In this document: piece by piece, positions 40,801-48,354 of the stretch
Position numbering within the stretch: the first letter of the stretch is position 1
How the letters are laid out: every line of letters starts with the position of its first letter
Assembly: GCA_031261175.1 (NCBI GenBank)
Contig: JAISJW010000022.1
Location: 62,001 to 126,000 of the forward strand
DNA from: Lactobacillales bacterium
GTDB lineage: Bacteria; Bacillota; Bacilli; Lactobacillales; Streptococcaceae
DNA length: 64,000 bases
Reading direction: 5' to 3'
Program-made: the position numbers and the translations under genes
The notes under the pieces: model-generated
What the model saw: the letters and a program-made list of their open reading frames with translations, nothing else
Database searches by the model: none
What the model was told of the DNA's origin: nothing

Positions 40801-43800
40801 CGCCATAAATGCATTCGCGCCCGTACCAGATTTGAATTGCACATCCGAGGCAATTCCTTTCTCTTCATAAACCGCTAACCGCCCTTGATCATCGGTCGTT
40901 TTCTCAACTTGGTCTCCCGCGCCATTTTTATACGTTACCGTAGTTGTCGTGGCTGGTACTGCTTGGAAGATGTATAGTCTGTCCTTGGCTGTTTCCACGC
41001 TAACATTAACATCTGTGGTCATACCTGTTAAAGCAGCATGGGTAGCTGTGATTTTCACCGGTTCTGGTGTATCTTTGCGTCCTTGGACTTTAAAATCAGT
41101 ACCCGGACTATAGGTTTCATAGCTAAGCGTTTCTATATTATTATAGAGGCCGCCTTGTTCGTAATTGATAGTTGCGTATTCATTATTTTCGCTCAACCAT
41201 TTGATTTGGTCATTCAATCTCGACCAAGCGTAGTCGCCGTAGTTGATGCTAATAGCGCGGTTAAGATTGATATCTCGACCAAGGTCAATTATTTCTTCGC
41301 TAGTAAGACCTTTTAACCATTCGCGATTAGAAATTACTACATTGTCACCTTTTTTATTATCCACTAAGATATCAAGAGCATCGTGACTGTAAACTTCAAA
41401 AGTTTGCGAAGCGAAACTGTAGGCTTCGTCTGTGCCGTTTTTAACTTGAAAATTAATTTGGTAAGTTTCTTTTAATTTTATATTAGGAACATCTTGAATA
41501 GGAATCAAAACTGAGCCTGTAGTGTCAGTCGTTGAGCTTTCGATGATATCTTCTCCAGCTTTAGTCACGGTGTACGAGATATCGCCATCTTTCGCGTTGA
41601 CCTCATCAAAGTTCTTAACTTCAAAATTGAAGTTTACCGATCCCACTGTATCTAAAATTGTCTCCTTAATTGGTGCGCTGACAGTTACACTCGCCGGTTT
41701 TGATTTCACGATGATGTGCCCTACCGCGGTAACTGTTACATCATCGTCATAAGGGTCAGAAACGCTTACTTGGAAGGTGTAATTAGGTTTATTTTTTTCT
41801 GATATTTCGCCTAAGTCGCCGCTAGGAATTGTGAATTGGCTAACATTGATTAGTTTTTCACCAGCGTAAGTCTTCGCTGGTGTTTTACCTTCTAACTGCG
41901 AATCTGTGAAATTGCCTTTATATAATTTAACAGTGAATTGCGTCTCGTCTTTTTTTGACAAGCCAAACGGACCGCCGTGTTGATTAAGGTACGGGATATT
42001 CGTCGACCAATAGATTTGTGCATCGTCGCCCTTGGTCACCAAGAATTCACTCACGGCACTCGGAATAATCAGATCCGGTGTAGTAGCTGTAGTAACTTGA
42101 AGTTCGTAAGTTTTTTGGACGTCGTTATTAAGTCCTTTGTTATTAGCTTTTAAGATTACGTTCACTTTACCAGGCTCTGTACCTAGATGGATCACGCCTT
42201 CTTGGTCGATGGTCGCTATTTCAGGTTTGTCCGTCGACCACGTAACTGATTTATCCGACGCCGTGCTCGCGTTGTCGATTTCGTAACCAAATTTGAATGT
42301 ATCTCCTGTCGGGTTAGTGATTACACCCGGCGTTGCCCAATTAGTTGGCGGGATAATGCGCATTTCGTCTGCGCTTAGCAAGTTGACACCGGCGATTTTG
42401 AAGTCTGTGTAGAAACTGTCGCCATTTAGCATCACTGCCCAATCGTTAATTGCGGGGTTCCACCAATATAATTCGACCCGTTTTATTTTATTTTCTTGAG
42501 TCAGATTTTCCGGCAATGTCACTTCGCCTGTTAACGATGCCGTCTCCTCTGTAGTCCCTTCGTTTATTTTTAGGTCAATCAGTGTTTTTCCGCCATCGAT
42601 TGAAGCTTTATAATTTTTTAAATTTCCGCTGTCTTGATTTTGAGAATCATATACCCATTGTATTCCATTCTTAGAAGGTGCGCCCAGAGGGATTTCGATG
42701 TGCGCTGTACTGTCCGATTGTCCATAGGTATTGTCTGTTATTTCCGCACCCGCATCATTTTTCAAAACGATACCCTGGAAAGTTGAACGTTCGCCGTTTG
42801 CACTTGTTTTGACCGTACCGCTAACATTTTCGTTGATTGTTATATTTTCTATCGCTCTATTATTAGGGTTTCCTTTAGTTACGATATAGGGAATTGCCCG
42901 AACTTCCTTGACCGCGACTTCACTTGCTGCAGTTTCAGGAACTTTGTAATTGTAGTCGACAACTTTGGTGTAGCTAGCCTCACTCTTTTTATCCGCGGTA
43001 GCCATAGTTGGACATTCCGCACCGTCTGACATTATTATTTTAGAACCCGTGCTTAAAATTGGTAAGTCATAAGTTACAGTCACCGGCACAAAATCGCCTG
43101 CTTTAAATTTTTTATCAGGAATTGAAATATTAGTTACCTTAGCTGGCGTTTGGATATAAGACATCGTTTGGGTCACATCCACATAATGTTGGGCTAACAT
43201 GTCAGCGTTAAACCCCTTCGCTACTACATAATTAAACAACAGAGAACTGCCTGCTTTATAGCCGACATCCCATTGATCAATTTCCGTTTTGCTGACCTCG
43301 GCTCCACCTACAAAGCTATTGTCATTAAAATAATCTCCTTTAAAAACATTGTTACTAGTAATGCCATCAAAATATCCATTAACGTTGGGAAATGACACCG
43401 CATCCGACATTTTTAGTTCTATAGGCCTTACAGCGATACCTGACATCAGACCCTCTTCATAAATTGTTTGGTCATCTTCATCCAGTAATATGCTTGCGCC
43501 AAATTTCGCGTTTTGTATAGTAGAAATCTTTTCAAACGCAGGTATTTCCCAGTGGACTGTAAGAGCATTATTACCGAAACTGGTGTCTCCCTGCTTCATA
43601 ACACTAACACTACTATTAACTATTTCTGTATTATCAGCGCGATACAAATTCTTGCCATCCAATCGAGCTAAGAGATTATCATAACTGAAATTATTGGCCA
43701 TCGAAACCGCAAATTGCCCTGTTTCGCCTTCTGGCAAACTCACACCCGATTCATTGCGCAAATTAACTTTGACATATTTTTTACCGTTATATTTATCAAC

Positions 43801-44619
43801 CGTTGCATCATAGCCACTTTCTCCGGGTTGCTTAAGCTTGCTGACTTGGATCGGGATTTCAGCCGCCGTATCGCCAGCCGCCATCGTCACGGTGCCAGTC
43901 CGATCTTTATCAGCTACTGCCGCCGACCAACTTCCATCTTCGATTGAATAACTAAATACCGTTTCATACGGAAACGCCGAATCGCTAGTTAGGATTAATT
44001 TTGCATTTTCTCCCGTACTGCTTAATTCGACTACGGATTTAACCGTGTCTTGCTTCAAAGTAGTACTACGGCTCTTATACCCATTCGCAACCGCTTCACG
44101 GTCGTTCATCAAATTCGTTCCGTACTGCAGAGTGATGCCGTTTTGAGAGAATTGCTGTATCAAACTCTTCAAATTTTCAATTGTTTCGCTGTCAGGTGCA
44201 AACGCTAAATCGCTCTCTTTTTTAGCCAGCAGAGCTTCGATTTCAATCATCGCTTTGATGTCTTTTAACTGCACTTTTTCCCCGTCGATAAAGGCTTCGT
44301 CCGTTAAAACAGTCTCTGGCTGCGCTAGAATTTCCTTGATTTGTTCTAGCGTATAATCTTGATCTTTATATGAAATTTTAACAATTCTAAACTGTCCGCG
44401 GTCATTAATAACACCAGACTCTCTCAACTGATTAAATAATGCCTCGCCTTCTGCTTGTCCGTAAAGTTCAATCAAATAGGCTTTGACTTCCTCGGATGAG
44501 TCAAATGCGCTCACCATTTCATCCGCAAATACTTTAACGTTTCCGATATTCGGAGTTAAAAGAACCCCCGTCATACCGATTAACATTGCTTTCTTTAAAA
44601 AGTTTTTACCAAGTTTCAT
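34876..44619 (-). CDS. Giant LPxTG-anchored multidomain surface protein (3247 aa)
   Basis: N-terminal signal peptide (KKAMLIGMTGVLLTPNIGNV, cleavage near VFA-DE). C-terminal sorting signal LPVTGG at about residue 3196, a hydrophobic segment, then RRRKISE; an LPKTND sequence just before it looks like a degenerate second motif. Between them are many beta-sandwich regions: a Big2-like domain (~790-835, VTWSTDKPEIATIDQEG), a Gly/aromatic-rich middle (~1750-1930), sialidase/propeller-like W-N-G-x-x-W segments (~1990-2340), a CARDB-like region (~2420-2530), a cadherin-like beta-sandwich (~2750-2855) and a fibronectin-III-like domain (~3085-3175). A wall-anchored adhesin is inferred. No catalytic motif was recognised. 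CAGGAG precedes the ATG. It is flanked by ordinary housekeeping genes with no mobility genes. Confidence 0.88.
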   Translation of the reverse strand: MKLGKNFLKKAMLIGMTGVLLTPNIGNVKVFADEMVSAFDSSEEVKAYLIELYGQAEGEALFNQLRESGVINDRGQFRIVKISYKDQDYTLEQIKEILAQPETVLTDEAFIDGEKVQLKDIKAMIEIEALLAKKESDLAFAPDSETIENLKSLIQQFSQNGITLQYGTNLMNDREAVANGYKSRSTTLKQDTVKSVVELSSTGENAKLILTSDSAFPYETVFSYSIEDGSWSAAVADKDRTGTVTMAAGDTAAEIPIQVSKLKQPGESGYDATVDKYNGKKYVKVNLRNESGVSLPEGETGQFAVSMANNFSYDNLLARLDGKNLYRADNTEIVNSSVSVMKQGDTSFGNNALTVHWEIPAFEKISTIQNAKFGASILLDEDDQTIYEEGLMSGIAVRPIELKMSDAVSFPNVNGYFDGITSNNVFKGDYFNDNSFVGGAEVSKTEIDQWDVGYKAGSSLLFNYVVAKGFNADMLAQHYVDVTQTMSYIQTPAKVTNISIPDKKFKAGDFVPVTVTYDLPILSTGSKIIMSDGAECPTMATADKKSEASYTKVVDYNYKVPETAASEVAVKEVRAIPYIVTKGNPNNRAIENITINENVSGTVKTSANGERSTFQGIVLKNDAGAEITDNTYGQSDSTAHIEIPLGAPSKNGIQWVYDSQNQDSGNLKNYKASIDGGKTLIDLKINEGTTEETASLTGEVTLPENLTQENKIKRVELYWWNPAINDWAVMLNGDSFYTDFKIAGVNLLSADEMRIIPPTNWATPGVITNPTGDTFKFGYEIDNASTASDKSVTWSTDKPEIATIDQEGVIHLGTEPGKVNVILKANNKGLNNDVQKTYELQVTTATTPDLIIPSAVSEFLVTKGDDAQIYWSTNIPYLNQHGGPFGLSKKDETQFTVKLYKGNFTDSQLEGKTPAKTYAGEKLINVSQFTIPSGDLGEISEKNKPNYTFQVSVSDPYDDDVTVTAVGHIIVKSKPASVTVSAPIKETILDTVGSVNFNFEVKNFDEVNAKDGDISYTVTKAGEDIIESSTTDTTGSVLIPIQDVPNIKLKETYQINFQVKNGTDEAYSFASQTFEVYSHDALDILVDNKKGDNVVISNREWLKGLTSEEIIDLGRDINLNRAISINYGDYAWSRLNDQIKWLSENNEYATINYEQGGLYNNIETLSYETYSPGTDFKVQGRKDTPEPVKITATHAALTGMTTDVNVSVETAKDRLYIFQAVPATTTTVTYKNGAGDQVEKTTDDQGRLAVYEEKGIASDVQFKSGTGANAFMATITAKTLKSGEASTVSLGLYPLNTVTLVNVANVVYYLKKPDGRPLANQDVIVNGGTYKNGEYCVKSQLPTDSVMTTDSSGKLTISVDATNFTISGDAEPLAALDEIETVVELQFKDGDTYPYFPIIAKSSGKTNAKNSVTTGEHIEYVRENTNAGQVAKTYIADQKYYDAGATGAYDLIGYKGLIGVNKNHPDRIVDTTVVWWDATGFTENAKVESNSSVGKALKGQSYKTTTYPFSTIHITEQSQPLNKTTLDGWLEDFAQDTMIYKLYEDGAALNNTLATGFSVSNALNTPNVLDQDGGSRDIFKELKSSLSGSNNGSQYNNDSTNKDILLKGGMALLEGLSSKGELNGGVFQMQIMATQDPLAFEAVITLGIDEVENDANLMEEAPTNIDGGYGDLTLLPQVTDVASMIKSGAKGWGKDQMKELQDNYAAPSETPIGDKIVNFRAQGMFTAQIRYNVGTRKWETRVAEGGMQLGMELGYKWNVNKFPGTFEVGLGAGLMVDFNSKSIYEERTYNGIKESWSEEAKKHDYQNIYLTQLRINAWAKVFAGFGFDYTVLAAKVGVFGKVILTSNNAWLSRSYLGEQDPGALLTKKTENGQHIRLSGAFGVEVVLKFLFISYTNVIASQQYSHDWSFNNWKKIVDYWGEVHGGSYPATQATAAQMKALYFNDHPEVMKMYAAIPAIESRDYLEEGTRAWKTRLGAANGIASAFETNAYPFSNPQLLDDGSQFVYLSDNESEDVTETRASFAKLNGASYTDQGNIENSGTSYGDADLKVSGNNSLAVASWVAITDKSIADRGEGTTVTAEEQASIAKSAEINASIWNGAKWTTTQLTVNSVPDVAPVVASNANKAVVVWRNTYIDDVSDVRSLSTNDNLVYKIYDKATAKWSEQKPLYNGTNGTITGLDIALSADDKLGIAYTVKEADEDQADGVQIDRPVYNMIVDTKNEAVVKNQLLTASGLNESPRIKTVKVDGKEVFLTAWYNSINGTEETSAESDILLKLVSKAGIIENDAHNFPETLSQAADGKKFDVSNDFEFAKTTGNTLNDLALTWTSFEATGDESEETAGILNSVKFVMKKDGLISITGVNKVAILPTSTVADTFDAYLAGGTTLQTVILGTKNLADTTSVETDDGVVAVPKRQSSLFSATSTFVANAEISSLVANPDEVVRGTELPVEFSLANTGISTIDKVEITVGADKKTYNAASVQPNETKQFLLNYNIPADATIANPAYNVKVTFANGETKDLTGTVNIAVLNVGLSRVKQLKAADGHRELAVNVYNSSEVKLSQLANPSVKLGFYYDQESKYAVKEVTLTGEDLNLIDEGGFTQNVNINIKELLETLKLNEVPESGIPVYVKAEIYDGETAVSELHTEDNSQIYTIQSLAKNIDAEHVESEVNLANVDGHAVADVTLQNLVMAEASNLNAKVDLYNASGALIETRYLAADGDLVDLASEATAKRQVEFSQTGDHLRVTLFTSVADDLNNNLALLKLEGASAQEIAAFDPATTDYTWHLTNSFSGVIQAIAQSSNASVKILDVAGNEYRVGEQLPLNFTSKDGASTDLENKFRIVVTPKDPTGNAKTYNLTIVNDLVQTPGEVLLGIPEANHNGWINSLTSTPAVSILADKMGEDFETASVHIVINGTQYDFDSNTATQALEEDGVYNTSTFATSTTGRNSAAVNANFKVDRTAPEFDGEMTLTKTNDDLLSSDLLEGGFLRAFGLSKTINILGAGQIFSDKQVEVRVKVNDNLSGMDTVVLSTPDGDEYPMTLDGDEYVATITKAMRGAITITATDIAGNVSTLDNDGNIIKQVSAPSIELATADVTDNSLTLTGAIAFDDADLFKSAVIEYRKVGNTSWKTLKDLDADEAKSFSLAVKGLTSETEYEFRASVANLSNDDVATYAIRAKTAKTAVAADLPKTNDAKGTLPVTGGADAKATKVVALGNFGEVRTDLVAFITIAGSTALLVVFVYRRRKISE

Positions 44620-44641
44620 AACAATCTCCTGTTCTAAACGT

Positions 44642-44683
44642 GTCTATTAATATAATTATAGACCTGAAAATTGGTAAAAACAA
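44642..44683 (-). promoter_or_regulatory. Promoter of the 3247-aa surface gene with overlapping inverted repeat
   Basis: Minus strand: TTGTTT (44683-44678), 17-bp spacer, TATAAT (44660-44655). The inverted repeat GTCTAT-N10-ATAGAC (44642-44663) overlaps the -10 and could be an operator. Confidence 0.55.
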
Positions 44684-44691
44684 AAAATAAC

Positions 44692-44728
44692 ACATATAAA
44701 AAAAACAGGCCAAATTGACCTTTTTTTT
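44692..44728 (-). terminator. Terminator of the lactonase operon
   Basis: AGGTC-aattt-GGCCT stem (one G-U pair) then GTTTTTTTT on the minus strand, just after the stop codon at 44734. Confidence 0.6.
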
Positions 44729-44733
44729 CTTTT

Positions 44734-45714
44734 TTAAATAAACTCTTTAACACAGACACATTCTGGTGCAAAAACGTCTTTTTGTAGTAATTTTACTGCT
44801 CCTGTTTTTTTATCACGAGCAAATAAAGTTAAGTTGTTTGTGAACAGGTTAGCCACCACGATGAACTTATCGCTAATGATATTGAAATCACGCGGATGTT
44901 CACCTTCAACGCTGACGTGGCCTAATAGTTCAAGATTATTTTCTTCGACTTTTAGCGTCGCTAAGCTGTCGTGTCCACGGTTAGTTACATAAACAAAGCG
45001 CCCGTCGTCGCTGACCTTAATTGCCGCTCCGCTGTTTTTTAAAATATCGAAATCAGCCGGTAGCGTTGGGGTCACGCTCAAAATACGCATTTCTGGATAG
45101 CTGACAACACTAACCGTCGCGTCGAGTTCGCCTAACAGATAGAATTTCGAGCCGTCTGGTGCGAACGTGATTTGGCGCGGACCGCAACCTGGCAAAGTAT
45201 TTAACACTTCGATTTCAGTCGCAACGTTGTCTTCATCTAAGTCGTATAAATGAACTTGATCGCTTCCTAAATCACATGTAATCAGGCGACCGTCTGGTGT
45301 CGGCGCGACAAAGTGCGCGCGCGCTTGATCTTGATTCGCATGAACGGAATGACCAACGTACTGAATAGTTTGTTTTAATTCAAACGGCGAAACCGTGTGA
45401 ATCTTAATATTTCCGTCGTGATAATTTGCGCTATAAACTAAACCGCGTTCTTCATCTAAAGCTACATAGCACGGAGCCGGTCCGTCAACGACCACGCTTG
45501 TGCGCTCGCCGGTCGCTATATCGTGCAAAGCTACGCCGCCGTTAGTCGTCGTAACGACCTTCGAGCCATCGCTCGAAAAATCGACCCATGTCGAGCCGCA
45601 TTCTTCTAAAAGCAACGTGACCTCGCCCAACTTGCCCGCTTTTTCGTCGAGGTCAATCGTGTAGATTCCCTTGCTCAGGGCTTTCGTGTAAGTTCCAAGA
45701 ATTAATTTCGTCAT
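44734..45714 (-). CDS. Lactonase-family beta-propeller protein, probable 6-phosphogluconolactonase
   Basis: 326 residues with repeated beta-propeller blades (for example CYVALDEERGLVYSANYHDG, ITFAPDGSKFYLLGELDAT, VSDDGRFVYVTNRGHDSL). This matches the Pgl/YkgB lactonase family, which hydrolyses 6-phosphogluconolactone. The H-P-R-D-F-N near the end (GEHPRDFNI) and R-A-H-F-V-A-P-T-P-D-G are typical. The presence of gnd in the window fits an oxidative pentose phosphate role, but other members act on other lactones. It starts just after the aldo/keto reductase gene (9-nt gap, AGGAG site) and ends their operon. Confidence 0.8.
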   Translation of the reverse strand: MTKLILGTYTKALSKGIYTIDLDEKAGKLGEVTLLLEECGSTWVDFSSDGSKVVTTTNGGVALHDIATGERTSVVVDGPAPCYVALDEERGLVYSANYHDGNIKIHTVSPFELKQTIQYVGHSVHANQDQARAHFVAPTPDGRLITCDLGSDQVHLYDLDEDNVATEIEVLNTLPGCGPRQITFAPDGSKFYLLGELDATVSVVSYPEMRILSVTPTLPADFDILKNSGAAIKVSDDGRFVYVTNRGHDSLATLKVEENNLELLGHVSVEGEHPRDFNIISDKFIVVANLFTNNLTLFARDKKTGAVKLLQKDVFAPECVCVKEFI

Positions 45715-45723
45715 CTTAAACTC

Positions 45724-46650
45724 CTATGGAAGAATATTTCCGGCCGCCATGTAGATCGAATACCACTCCTCGCGCGTCAGCACCAGATCCGAAGCATCCG
45801 TCGATTCGCGAATCCGGTCACGCGTCATCGAGCCAATAACCGTCTGGATGTCCGCAGGGTGGCGATTAATCCACGCCGTCGCAATTCCAGTTTTCGTAAA
45901 GCCGTATTTTTTAGCCAGTTTTTCCAGTTGCGCATTCAACTCAGGGAACTTGTGGTTGTCGAGGAAAATCCCCTCGAAGTAGCCGTATTGGAACGGCGAC
46001 CACGCCTGAATCGTCATATTTTTAATGCGCGAATATTCCAGAATCGAGCCATCGTGATCGACCGACTCGCCGTCCTCCATATTCACGTGCAACCCGTTGC
46101 TGATCATCCCCGCGTGGGCGATCCCGAACTGCAGTTGATTGGCAATTAGCGGCTCTTTAACCGCTGTTTCAAGCAGCTGAATTTGACGTGGATTGAAGTT
46201 GGAAACCCCGAAGTGACGGACTTTACCAGCAGCCTTCAACTCGTCAAACGCTTCTGCAACTTCAACCGGTTCCATCAAAGTATCCGGGCGGTGAAGTAGC
46301 AACATATCGAGATGGTCAGTGTCCAGACGCGTAAGCGAACCCTCAACCGATTTGATGATGTGTTCTTTCGAAAAGTCGAACGCTTTACCGGGAATAATCC
46401 CGCATTTCGACTGAATCAGAATTTCATCGCGCGAAATCGAAGTTTCTTTTAGCGCTTGAGCGAAGTAAGTTTCACACTTGCCCCCGCCGTAAATGTCAGC
46501 GTGGTCGAACGTGTTGATCCCGTTATCGAACGCCGTTTGCAGCACCTTCGACACCTTTTTCTTGCGCTTGATCCTCTCGTCGAGGCGCATGCACCCAAGA
46601 ATTACCTGCGAACCTTCCAGTTCGCTCCCACCAATTTTAATCTGTTTCAT
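45724..46650 (-). CDS. Aldo/keto reductase, YdhF-like
   Basis: 308 residues, NADPH-dependent TIM-barrel oxidoreductase. The catalytic tetrad is visible: Asp and Tyr in FDHADIYGGGKCE, Lys in IQSKCGI and His in LLHRPD. GVSNFNPRQI is the family fingerprint. It resembles the YdhF branch of uncertain substrate. The ATG shares its first base with the yqeY stop codon (TAATG), so the two are translationally coupled. Confidence 0.88.
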   Translation of the reverse strand: MKQIKIGGSELEGSQVILGCMRLDERIKRKKKVSKVLQTAFDNGINTFDHADIYGGGKCETYFAQALKETSISRDEILIQSKCGIIPGKAFDFSKEHIIKSVEGSLTRLDTDHLDMLLLHRPDTLMEPVEVAEAFDELKAAGKVRHFGVSNFNPRQIQLLETAVKEPLIANQLQFGIAHAGMISNGLHVNMEDGESVDHDGSILEYSRIKNMTIQAWSPFQYGYFEGIFLDNHKFPELNAQLEKLAKKYGFTKTGIATAWINRHPADIQTVIGSMTRDRIRESTDASDLVLTREEWYSIYMAAGNILP

Positions 46651-47081
46651 TATGCTAGCTCCTCTTTCACGATTTCGTTCACCAACTTGCCGTCGGCTTT
46701 TCCTTTGACTTTCGGCATCAATTCCCCCATCACGGCGCCCATGTTGCTCGCTCCGCCGGCGATGATTTCCTTGACCAGCGCGCGAACTTCGTCCGCCGAC
46801 AACTGCTCAGGTAAATATTTCTCGACAATTTTCAGCTCTTTATTGACCTGTTCAGCCAGGTCGTCGCGGCCCGCTTCGGCGAATTCTTTCCCCGAATCGC
46901 GGCGTTGTTTAGCCTCGCGGCTCAAAACTGTCAACTCCTCGTCGGGCGTTAAGTCCTTGCCAGCCTTGATTCCTTCGTTGAGCAATGCCGATTTAACCAT
47001 GCGTAACACTGACAAAGTTTCCTTGTCCTTAGCGCGCATAGCAGTTTTGATATCTTCATTTAACGTGTCTAATAAACTCAT
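46650..47081 (-). CDS. yqeY: GatB/YqeY-domain protein
   Basis: 143 residues from the ATG at 47081 (MSLLDTL), which follows AAGGAGAAAC; an upstream in-frame ATG would contain that site within the gene. Family segments are [23 protein letters not shown] [13 protein letters not shown] and [18 protein letters not shown]. It shares the tRNA-binding helical fold with the tail of GatB, but its role is not established. It overlaps the aldo/keto reductase start by one base. Confidence 0.9.
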   Translation of the reverse strand: MSLLDTLNEDIKTAMRAKDKETLSVLRMVKSALLNEGIKAGKDLTPDEELTVLSREAKQRRDSGKEFAEAGRDDLAEQVNKELKIVEKYLPEQLSADEVRALVKEIIAGGASNMGAVMGELMPKVKGKADGKLVNEIVKEELA

Positions 47082-47164
47082 TGTTTCTCCTTCCATATTC
47101 GCAATCGCAAATAAAATAGCGCTTTCATTTTACCACAAAAAGCGCCTAAAAATATATACTTTTA

Positions 47165-47515
47165 TTAAAGTAATTTACTTTCCCATTCCGGTTCTTTGAA
47201 ACCGACCAAGACAAAATCGTCGCCGATAATTAACGGGCGTTTTACTAACATACCATCTGTCGCAAGGATTTCAAGTTGTTCGTCCTCAGTCATGTCAGGT
47301 AATTTTTTCGCTAATCCTAATTCTTTATAGACGAGTCCGCTCGTGTTGAAAAATCTTTTCAGCGGTAGGCCGCTGACTTGCCAAAATTGTTTAAGCTCTT
47401 CTTTTGAAGGATTGTTCTTCTTGATGTCGCGGTAATCGTGCTCGATGTTATGGGCGTCGAGCCACTTCATCGCGCGTTGGCACGTCGTGCATTTCGGGTA
47501 ACAAATCGCAAGCAT
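47165..47515 (-). CDS. ArsC/Spx-family thioredoxin-fold protein, YusI type
   Basis: 116 residues. N-terminal YPKCTTCQRAMKWL carries C-x-x-C; SGLPLKRFFNTSGLVYKELGL and DGMLVKRPLIIGDD are the shared ArsC/Spx segments. Close in motif to B. subtilis YusI. It lacks the Gly52 region context of Spx that would identify an RNA polymerase partner with confidence, so arsenate reductase or redox function cannot be separated. It begins 3 nt after the DUF1801 gene and has GGAGG upstream. Confidence 0.8.
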   Translation of the reverse strand: MLAICYPKCTTCQRAMKWLDAHNIEHDYRDIKKNNPSKEELKQFWQVSGLPLKRFFNTSGLVYKELGLAKKLPDMTEDEQLEILATDGMLVKRPLIIGDDFVLVGFKEPEWESKLL

Positions 47516-47518
47516 TTT

Positions 47519-47893
47519 CTACCTCCAAAAATTCTTTTCGTCTTTTTTGTCTTCGATATTAAATTCGATTATTTCTTTTAAGAGCTCGTAGTTAGGAGTT
47601 TCGTTCCATTTGATTCGGAACATTTTCTTCGTCGGGGCATATCCAGCATCGCGTAATTTCTGCTCGAATTTAAGCATCGTTTTCTCTTCCGGCATCAGCG
47701 AAATCCAATTCGTCGCGGCCGCAAAACTTATAATATGCGTTCCGTGATCGGTCAACATCGGCTTGTTCCACGCCATCCTTAGTTCTAGTTGAGGAAATTC
47801 CTTTTGCGCCCAGTTTACTAGCGAGTGCGCCTTGTCCCGATTTTCCTCAGCAACCGTATCCAGCCACTCATCCAACGTATTGATATATCCCAT
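47519..47893 (-). CDS. DUF1801/YdhG-like protein
   Basis: 124 residues. LRMAWNKPMLTDHGTHIISFAA and KKMFRIKWNETPNYELLKEII are typical of the DUF1801 (YdhG/Fra) family, whose B. subtilis member was described as a frataxin-like iron chaperone. No metal motif can be proved here. An AGGAG site precedes the ATG. First of five closely packed minus-strand genes ending with the lactonase, though a hairpin-like AGCGCTTT...AAAGCGC sequence at about 47115-47147 may separate the last three. Confidence 0.78.
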   Translation of the reverse strand: MGYINTLDEWLDTVAEENRDKAHSLVNWAQKEFPQLELRMAWNKPMLTDHGTHIISFAAATNWISLMPEEKTMLKFEQKLRDAGYAPTKKMFRIKWNETPNYELLKEIIEFNIEDKKDEKNFWR

Positions 47894-47906
47894 ATTTTTC
47901 TCCTAG

Positions 47907-48040
47907 TGACTCCAAATGCCCGCTTTTTTGCTAAAAAGCCCTTATTTCTGACGGTTTGAGTACATGTAAAATCTATATGTACTCAAAATATCCAAAAACA
48001 GGTCATTTTTTCAAGTTTTCGGTCATTTTGAGTCAGTTAC
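47907..48040. repeat. Four-arm intergenic repeat, diverged copy
   Basis: Arms GTGACTCCAAA, TTTGAGTACAT, ATGTACTCAAA and TTTTGAGTCAG alternate in orientation around a central 11-bp hairpin. The right spacer (CAAAAACAGGTCATTTTTTC ... GGTCATTT) resembles those at 11147 and 63246, while the arm sequences differ. Confidence 0.6.
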
Positions 48041-48354
48041 TATAAGTTATCGATTTCCGGGCGGTCTTTCGTCTTCGAAAGTTTACCTTCACGGCGTTCA
48101 AGTTCACCTCGAATATCACCCAAAGTCAATCCACGCTCAGCCATCAAGACTAACGAGTGGAATAATAGATCGCTCAACTCGCCAACTAGCTCCTCGTCAT
48201 CTGCATTCTTCGCGGCGATGATTACTTCGCTCGCTTCTTCGCCGACTTTTTTCAAAATTTTATCCAACCCTTTGTCGAACAGGTAGTTCGTATATGAACC
48301 CTCTTTCGGATCCGTTTTGCGCGCCGAAATCGTCGCAAATAATTCTTCTATCAT
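48040..48354 (-). CDS. hisE: Phosphoribosyl-ATP pyrophosphatase, stand-alone
   Basis: 104 residues, all-alpha NTP pyrophosphohydrolase. [16 protein letters not shown] and [18 protein letters not shown] carry the E-E-x-x-E ... E-x-x-D metal-binding pattern; [15 protein letters not shown] is the HisE N-terminal segment. In histidine synthesis it removes pyrophosphate from PR-ATP. No other his gene is here, and HisI is not fused. Its ATG overlaps the mutS stop codon (ATGA), so it is translated with a mismatch-repair gene. Confidence 0.88.
   Translation of the reverse strand: MIEELFATISARKTDPKEGSYTNYLFDKGLDKILKKVGEEASEVIIAAKNADDEELVGELSDLLFHSLVLMAERGLTLGDIRGELERREGKLSKTKDRPEIDNL

Noticed and set aside
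46456..47199. 247-codon plus-strand ORF
   Set aside because: It lies antisense across the aldo/keto reductase, yqeY and YusI-like genes, all with clear family motifs and ribosome sites.
47165..47515. Calling this gene spxA
   Set aside because: Its motifs fit the YusI branch of the ArsC/Spx family better, and Spx function cannot be shown from sequence alone.
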